NCBI GenBank assembly: GCA_964058845.1
Contig: CAXKVR010000432.1
Span: 18,591 to 82,590 of the forward strand
Length of the DNA stretch: 64,000 bases
Reading direction: 5' to 3'
DNA from: Carex sylvatica
Taxonomy: Eukaryota; Streptophyta; Magnoliopsida; Poales; Cyperaceae
In this document: in pieces, positions 57,287-64,000 of the stretch
Layout of the letters: every line of letters starts with the position of its first letter
Position numbering within the stretch: the stretch's first letter is position 1
Program-made: the position numbers and the translations under genes
The notes under the pieces: generated by a model
The model's database searches: none
Seen by the model: the letters and a program-made list of their open reading frames with translations, nothing else
Told to the model about the DNA's origin: nothing

Positions 57287-60200
57287 ATGGAAGTGAGCTT
57301 GTTGGAGGAGGGCAATAATGCTACAAGAGATATGTTGCACAATACAAACATTGCAGTAAAAGATGATACTAATAACCTAGAGAGTGAAGCCTGTGACCAT
57401 TTCTTCATTAGGTACAAAGCATACACTTAATGTTTATATTTAACTTGAAAAGCATCTCATTTCAATGCATTTTCCTTGCATCCTAGTACTGTAGTCAAGT
57501 AATTACTTAGTTACTTTTTATAAATGAATATTTAAGATAACAACGGACAATTATATAATATGCATGCATGAATTAGTGAACTTGTGACATAAATGCTTAC
57601 ATGATGCACTGGATGCATGATTTACATGATATATGTTATTCAAAATCTGACTCATCCATGTAAAAGGTCCTTTTTTTCCGAAAAAGGAAAATTGTTTAGT
57701 TGTTAACACATGAACTAAATCACCTGTATATGTCATTTCACAAAGCAAGAAGCACATATTCAAATTCATTTACATTTCCTATACTTTCCAATCATAAGTC
57801 ATAACAACCTTTTTTTTGGGGACCCTCAAAATAAAAAATTTATTTGCAGCCATAGAATCTGTAGTATAGCTTCAGTCAATAGTTATTGCCCTTGTTTCGT
57901 ACCAGCATTTCTAGGAACAACGCCATTAGGGAAGAATTTAATTTTCAAAATATATACTAACTTCACTCAAATTAACCTCAAGCAACCCTGAATTAACCTT
58001 TATTTAAGCAACTAAACACAAGACTAAACTCCAATGGCATTATAAGTTTATAACAGCGAAATGTGCCGTCACGGTTTCATTGAGCAGCCTTTATTGATCT
58101 GCCCTGGATTCAAGACTCACATTTTATTTCTTATATTTGGCACAGAGAGTACGTTGCTCAAGCTAGCGAGCGGGACCCACTTTCTTGTTCCCCATTTGAA
58201 ACTGACAAGCTGACATGGAGTTCACTGCCACCTGTGCCTCAGAAGAAATTCAGACGGTGGGATTGCAATGGTTGTGTGAGCACGGTGATCTCTACTGATA
58301 GAACAGGAAACAGCGAGCTGGCAATGTCCTCTAACCAGAGTGATAATAATGATAATAATAATAATATCGGTACCTGCTTGATTTCATTTCTGGGTACAAG
58401 TTTGGCACCACATAGCATTCACGACAATGCAAGGGCGCCATGCGAATCATTCCCTTCTTCTATGAATGGAAGCAACTCAAAGAAAGATACGACATATGCA
58501 ACAACAGGAGGTAATTTGCTACTTAGTATGCTTTGAACCTAGGGGTGTCAATGATACCCTTTCATCCGTTTAACCGTACGGATAAGGTTTTTCTTCGTTA
58601 GCTTATCGGGTATAAAGACTATTTCGTATCCGTTAACCAATATGTTAATTACTAAAAATAAAAATTATAAAATTATAAATATAGACATATATATTTATAT
58701 GGCCCATATATATCTAGAGGCCTCATATATCTATTCAATGACATCCTTTTCTTTCGTTTATATTATTTGTATTGTATTCAAGACGGGTATGGGTAAGTTT
58801 TTTTTTTTGTTAACTTATCGGGTACGGGTATGGGGTAAGGTAAAGTTTTTTTCCGTTAACTTTTTTTTTATGGTTAGCGGCAAGATGCCGATAACAAGAT
58901 TATATTAGAACAAAATAAAAGGTTTATTTACACAAAAGGCCTAACCCGTTAACTTGACAGGCAAGAGTATGAAAATGCTTCCACCCGACCCGTTTCATAC
59001 CCGTTGAACCCCTATTTGAGCCTACACTATAGCGGACAATACCTGTCCAGTATGGAACGAGATTAGAAACTTTTAGACGTTAGTTGTGTTCTTGTAACCT
59101 GACCAGTATAATTACTATATCTAACATTGTTACTCTAGTTGGTAATATATTCAGTCTGTGCCAGTATAAAAAATCTAAGAAAGTGTTGTACCGTGTCTAT
59201 CATGATCACTACAGTTTATATATATTTACTTCTGTTTTCAACTTGGCTAACATTCTGACATTTGATTTTCAGGTTGCCACTTACAGGCAAATATATGTGC
59301 TGCAAGTCAAGATTCTTCAGATTACGAACCTCTAAGCACATTTATTAAATCTGAAAAACGTCGGGTCATTCAAGAACAGGAGAGAACCAAAACTCGCATC
59401 GAGTTGGAAAGAAGCAAAGAAGTTCATAAACTTATGGCTACAACATCTAGAAATAATTATTTACCTGAAAGTCCAGTTGTAGGTAAAATATCTAAAGTTC
59501 ATGGAAAGAAGGCGCCACAGAAGGTGCGGTCAATAGCAGAGATTATAGGAACTGATAAGTCGGTGGCACCTCAGAATGAATGCATTTCAGATGACGGTAT
59601 GGCTGAAGACCTTACACCGGTAAAAGAGAACAAGGCAAGTGAATTTGCAGGTAATTTCGGGTTGATTAAGGCCAAATTAAAGAAAAAGTATAAGGCACTT
59701 GAGGTAGTAGTGCCGCCTCTGAAAGAATGCACTCCTGTTGATTGTATGGATGAAGACCTTACACCCATAAAAGAGAATCAGGCAAGTGAAGTTGCATGTA
59801 AATCTGCGTTGATTAAGAACAAACCCAAGAAAATCTATAAGACTGTCGAGGTAGTATCGCCATCTCAGAAAAAACACACTCCTGTTGATTCTGTGGATGA
59901 AGACCTTACACCCGTAAAAAAGAATCCGGCAAGTCAAGTTGCATGTAAATCCGGGTTGATAAAGGCCAAATCAAAGAAAAAGTATAAGGCACTTGAGGTT
60001 GTAGATGAGACCTTTGCTCGGAAGTTCTGGCGGAAAAAGAGTATGAAAACAACAAGTCACGATAAATGTGCCAAAATAAAAAATTTAGAGGGTCAAAATG
60101 TAAATTATCCTTCTTCATTGGGGCTAAGCTTGGAGAAGCCTAGTGTTAAGAAAAATTATGAACAAGAGTTGATTGGCACAGTTGTGAGAAGGAAAAGGAC

Positions 60201-61465
60201 AAAAAAACCTCGAAAATTTGTTTGTGCTGCTGGAACGGGCGTTGAAATTACTAATTTGAAGAGTTGCCATAAGCCATTGCAGTTAATTGGAAAGAAGGAA
60301 GCGAATTCTAAGGCCGACCAATCAAAGGTAAAAAATTTAATTATGTAATTTGCAATTTTAAGTTAGTATGTTGGTTGCCGGCACCAGTTTTTGATCGACT
60401 ATAAGTCTATGATTATCCCTTCTCAATTTATTTTGTTGTTATTTTTGTGTTTACATGGGGCTTTTTGCATATTAATTGGCTAAGTACCAGTACATACAGG
60501 TACATCAAAGGAATACTGTCTTATAGATTTGTATATATATATATTTTTTCCAGTTTGTGTCACAGAAACGCAAGATGGAGGACTCAAAACCAGCATTCAG
60601 TGCTAAGAGGATTCGGAAAAAGAAACAAAAAATCTCTGAAAACATTTCAAATGATATCCCAATGGATATAGTTGAACTCCTGGCCAAAAGCCTCAGAGAG
60701 AAACACCTAACAGACGAAACCGATTCTGGTTCAAATAATAAAAATTCAAATTCAAATTCAAACTCAAGGGAATCACCCCAGAACATGCCACTGAGCAGGA
60801 CGCTGATCAACTTCTCAACAGAAAGATCAGCATTTAATAGAACCTCAGAAATAGATACCACTTTTGGGTACATGAAGCAATTCCCAAATGGTCCTCTAAT
60901 TCAACAACCCGGCATGGGGAGGTGTGTTGACTTAAGTTGCTCTCTACTCCAGATCAATTCAAATCTGGTACCAGTACCGCAGACCGAGCTGTACCGAAAT
61001 GAGGTCATCCCAGCCACACATCTTCTCCAGTTGATGAATGCATCAACATCTTCCAGTCAATGCCTGAATTTAAGAGGCTTTGCTAATGCAAGCCCATATA
61101 ATGCACCAGTAATTACGAATCAAAATCCATGCAAGCTGTTTCGGCCGCAGCCCAGACTTGGAGTGTATGGTTCTCAATTACAAAAGGAAATCACGAGCCC
61201 AACAAGCAACTGTGGAACCCAGTCCGGGTACAGAATAGGCAATGGGCCCATACCAGCCGAGAGCATTTGCATAGTTAACAGAAATCCAGCAGATTTTACA
61301 GTTATTGATGAGAACAACGATTATATGATCGATGGTCGTGAAATTAAACCTATAACTGGAGCATTTTGTGGAAAGTATACTGGCATTGCGTACCTTTCAA
61401 GAGGTATCGGTAATGAACAGGGCTTTTACAACAGCAGGCTTTTGTGCAACAGTGATGTAAATTAA
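57287..61465 (+). CDS. EMF1: EMBRYONIC FLOWER 1 homologue
   Basis: Four coding exons, 57287-57411, 58146-58510, 59273-60327 and 60554-61465, join in frame to 818 aa (Arabidopsis EMF1 is about 1,096). EMF1 is a plant-specific nuclear Polycomb-group protein that works with PRC2/PRC1-type activities to keep floral genes silent in vegetative tissue. Recognised conserved blocks, in order: CDHFFIR then ASERDPLSCSPF across the exon 1/2 junction; KFRRWDCNGC; KVRSIAEIIG in exon 3; NDIPMDIVELLAK in exon 4; and IVNRNPADF near the C-terminus. Between them the protein is low-complexity and basic, with likely nuclear localisation signals (KRIRKKKQK). Exon 3 holds a three-copy 49-aa repeat. Start: the first ATG after the leader-intron acceptor, in frame with the conserved block. 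Confidence 0.94.
58540..59014. mobile_element. hAT-type element in EMF1 intron 2
   Basis: A 475-bp element with ends TAGGGGTGTCAATGATACCC / CATACCCGTTGAACCCCTA, flanked by TTTGAACC (58532-58539) and TTTGAGCC (59015-59022), an 8-bp duplication with one mismatch. The interior has GGGTATGGGTAAG and TTAACTTATCGGGTA motifs, shared with the relic at 63094-63240. The left end lies only about 30 bp from the splice donor. Confidence 0.85.
59575..60003 (+). repeat. Three-copy 147-bp in-frame repeat inside EMF1 exon 3
   Basis: The marker GAAGACCTTACAC starts at 59605, 59752 and 59899, exactly 147 bp (49 codons) apart. Each copy encodes the pattern M/VDEDLTPxKxNxAS followed by a K-rich segment and a K/T-x-x-EVV block. 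The copies retain the frame and have diverged by many substitutions. Confidence 0.92.
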
Positions 61466-62988
61466 AATGCGCGCTTTTTCTTGCCACTTTTAAGAGGTAC
61501 TATTAAGTTTCAAAAATTCTGCCCATTATTTACTGTTGTCCAACTGTAACAACGAGGTCAGACCTCAAAACCAATTGGTAAAGTACCAGTATGTAACAAA
61601 CGTACCTGATTGTACCAATTACCATTCACTGGGTTTCTGGTTACCGATTTTTTTGTCAGTTGCATAATCAAATAATAAAATTTCATCCATACCATCAATT
61701 TTGGACATTTTCGTTTTAGAAATCGTTCTCTCATAACACAAATAACAAAAATCAATGGTACATTTTAATGCAATAGTTAAAGAATTTCTTTTTTACAGGT
61801 AAAAAAATGACCGACCTCTGAATAAAGAAAATCAACTTTGAGCTATAAATAAAGAAATAAAAATAAAGAATTGCGGAATAATTAAGCGGTTGTGGTATAA
61901 AATGGAATTGTCCGAAATTGATGGTATATCTTTAATTTTATAATTTTCTTATGGTACAGATAAAAACTCAGTTCTAGTTTCATGGAATAGAGAATCAATG
62001 TGGAGCTATCAAGTAATTAGAAGATAGTGGTCAAATCTAATTGATTAATTTTTTGTTGTTCTTCCTGTCAATTTCCTGGCTTTTTTCTTTTTGAAAGAAG
62101 TGGAAACATCCACCGATTTCCATTAAAATGAAAACCCCATACAGTGTTTATCGGTACCAACAAGCTAGTACCAGATACCAATTTCCTGGCTTTTTTCTTG
62201 TGGGGTTTGTTTGTATATCTACCCATTTAGAAGTTGTGTATTGTTTCTTACAATAAATAAAGCCATCAATTGCTTTTGAAATGAATTGCATGTTACAGGT
62301 CTTGCTAAGGAACTCATGGATCAGAGAAGAGAACAAGGTGTTTTGTGTTTTTGTTATTTATCTATCATGGACTCATGGTTAAATGACCTAGTGAAATTAG
62401 TTTGTGTTGTCACAAGTCATAACCAATGTACATCATTTTTTGTAATAAGTGTGGTTGATGGCTTCTCCCAGATAAAAGATAATACAAAAAAAGTTTGCAT
62501 GCTTCTTTTTTTTTTTTTCCTTTTTCTTTTTGTGAGAAACTGAGAACTAAAGATTGTAGCATGAACAGCTAATGGTTTGTTGATATGATAGAAATTATGA
62601 TAATAATTAACAAATTTGACATGTACTGTTCTAATCTTGAGTTTTGCTCACAAATTGTAGCAAATTTTTATGTAAAACATTTTCTGCTTATCAAGCAAAT
62701 GTTTGCACCAAAAATATACAAAAAACAGGGTCTCAAATTCAAGGTACTTGCAAACAATTCAACAAAGATATACCAAAACATCATCATAATAACAATATCA
62801 AAATTTCCAAAAGCTAAGATCTGTTTTCTTTAGATATCATCTCTTACATTAGTTCAACAACAGAGATGGCGCAATCCTTGGATGAACATACTACAGAGAA
62901 CAAAATGTTCACACTTTAACATCACACAGCAAAAACTTTCGTCTCAATACTCTTACATATTTATCATTTCGAATTGCCTTCTCAAATC
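61466..62988. other. Convergent intergenic space between EMF1 and the ROP gene
   Basis: About 1.5 kb shared by the two 3' ends. AATAAA at 61821 is a possible EMF1 polyadenylation signal. CAATTTCCTGGCTTTTTTCT occurs twice (about 62069 and 62179). An exon-like segment (TTACAG before 62299, AACAAG then GT near 62336) is noted but not supported as coding. Confidence 0.5.
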
Positions 62989-64000
62989 CTAATTTGCAAA
63001 GCACGAACTCCCACAAATAAGTCTCCTACACATCAAAATGATCAGTCAAGCAAACAAACAAGATTTGCTCAATGAAACCCTTTTAACAGTTTACCCGACC
63101 CATATTGTATTTGGTAAGGTGGGTATGTGTAAGAATTTTTTTTGTTAATAGATTGGGTATGGGTAAGCAAAATTTTCCTTCAGCTTATCTGGTAAGGGTA
63201 TGGTTAAGAATTATTCCGTACCCTTTACAATAGGTAATTGATAAATATTAAATTATATATAACTTCATAATATTTTTGTTATTATTATTAGATTGATTTA
63301 TAACATTTTACATCGTTATATTTGATTAATAATAATATTTTTTATATTTAATGATATTACGTACATGTGTTTAATATATTTTTAGATTAATTTATATGAA
63401 CTATTAAATTTATTTGATAATTACCTGTTATTCGTCTGTATAAATAGACTCTACATTACATGTTGGCAACTCATATGTCAACATATAAAAAAATCGAGAT
63501 TCGCAAGTGTTAAATACCTCATGGAGTTACTAGAGCTTCTTTTAGGCTGCTTTCTGACAGGTTCCTTCCTTGGTGGTTGAAGTACCACTTTTATTGCCGT
63601 ATCAAAAACAGCCTTTATGCTCTGTACGATGTAATTGATATGGAATACAGATTTATCTCAAGATTCATCAGACAATAAATTGTGAAATTATACATCAATC
63701 GGTCAAAAGAATAAGAAATAACTCGTAATTACTGGTACATCAGTGATTGACAAAAATAATACTGAAATGGTACCACTGCATACCTGTTGGGTTTTAGAGC
63801 TGCACTCAATGTAAGCAACAGCACCAATCTGTTTCCTAAGTTCCTCACCCTGAGATTGTATTATTTAGGACCCATATTAGAATTTGCAATTCTTTTATTA
63901 TCAGAAAACAACAATTTCATAACAAAAAATAAAGGAAAAAAGATTAAAAAAATGAAAAACAAAATTACCTGAGCAATTGTTATAACAGAAGCATTTGGAT
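62989..64000 (-). CDS. ROP/RAC small GTPase, type II, C-terminal part (5' end outside window)
   Basis: Exons on the minus strand: 64000-63969 (cut by the window edge), 63849-63784, 63621-63518 and 63025-62989. The conceptual C-terminus reads PNASVITIAQ, GEELRKQIGAVAYIEC, SSKTQQ, SIKAVFDTAIKVVLQPP, then a basic RKEPVRKQPKR stretch and NSMRRLICGSSCFAN. GEELRKQIGA.YIECSSKTQQ..KAVFD is diagnostic of plant ROP (RAC) GTPases; ECSSKTQ includes the G5 (SSK-like) guanine-binding loop. ROPs are plasma-membrane switches for polar growth, cytoskeleton and defence. The extra intron before the last exon and the short Cys-containing tail are type II features (AtROP9-11, OsRac1). The tail closely resembles that of rice OsRac1 as I remember it. 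Last intron: 63026-63517. Confidence 0.93.
63094..63240. mobile_element. hAT-like relic in the last ROP intron
   Basis: Contains GGGTATGGGTAAG, TTATCTGGTAAGGGTATGG and ATTCCGTACCC, which match the subterminal repeats of the hAT element in EMF1 intron 2. The ends are not preserved, so limits are approximate. Confidence 0.5.

Noticed and set aside
62850..62890. Alternative last ROP exon encoding a CSSKDCAISVVELM tail (minus strand)
   Set aside because: It needs a weaker donor inside the previous exon (GTAACT) and gives a tail unlike known type II ROPs. The exon at 62989-63025 uses a consensus donor and acceptor and matches the OsRac1-like tail.
1..64000. CRISPR arrays, operons, tRNA and rRNA genes
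   Set aside because: The direct repeats seen are minisatellite or transposon repeats, gene structure is eukaryotic, and no tRNA-like GGTTCRA cloverleaf or rRNA block was noticed. GGTTCGAATC near 23690 is part of a MITE arm.

Overview
The window is nuclear DNA of a flowering plant. The genes are split by many GT-AG introns, encode plant-specific proteins (EMBRYONIC FLOWER 1, a ROP GTPase, a peroxisomal AIM1-type multifunctional protein), and sit in AT-rich DNA full of small TIR transposons. I cannot name the species. A short tract of TTAGGG-type (not TTTAGGG) repeats and a ROP C-terminus resembling rice OsRac1 are weak hints of a non-grass monocot. All exon structures below were read by eye from splice sites, reading frame and remembered family sequences.

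Layout. (1) 1-7252, plus strand: the last eight exons of a very large TRANK1-like protein (UvrD/SF1 helicase core, then a long helical region), 5' end outside the window. (2) 7253-18297: intergenic, with a hAT transposase relic, a 36-bp minisatellite and several MITEs. (3) 18298-26485, plus strand: a complete 18-exon AIM1/MFP-type peroxisomal beta-oxidation gene (725 aa) whose introns carry five foldback elements. (4) 26486-about 55180: about 29 kb without a convincing gene. Its core, about 29.2-45.3 kb, is a degenerate non-coding array of diverged repeat units of about 1.5-2.5 kb, invaded by hAT and Mutator-like elements and RTE-type LINE fragments, with one recent 1.55-kb tandem duplication. 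(5) 55190-61465, plus strand: an EMBRYONIC FLOWER 1 (EMF1) homologue with a leader intron and four coding exons (818 aa). (6) 62989-64000, minus strand: the last four exons of a type-II ROP/RAC small GTPase, convergent with EMF1 and running off the window end.

The four genes do not form a pathway: peroxisomal fatty-acid oxidation, Polycomb silencing, ROP signalling and a TRANK1-like ATPase are unrelated neighbours. The most informative part is the transposon record. Several elements have perfect 8- or 9-bp target-site duplications, and neighbouring array units preserve the matching empty sites, so insertions can be dated relative to one another from this window alone. Other points of note are an exact 147-bp (49-codon) triplication inside EMF1, a duplicated two-exon module at the end of the TRANK1-like gene, and same-family foldback elements on both sides of AIM1 exon 13.
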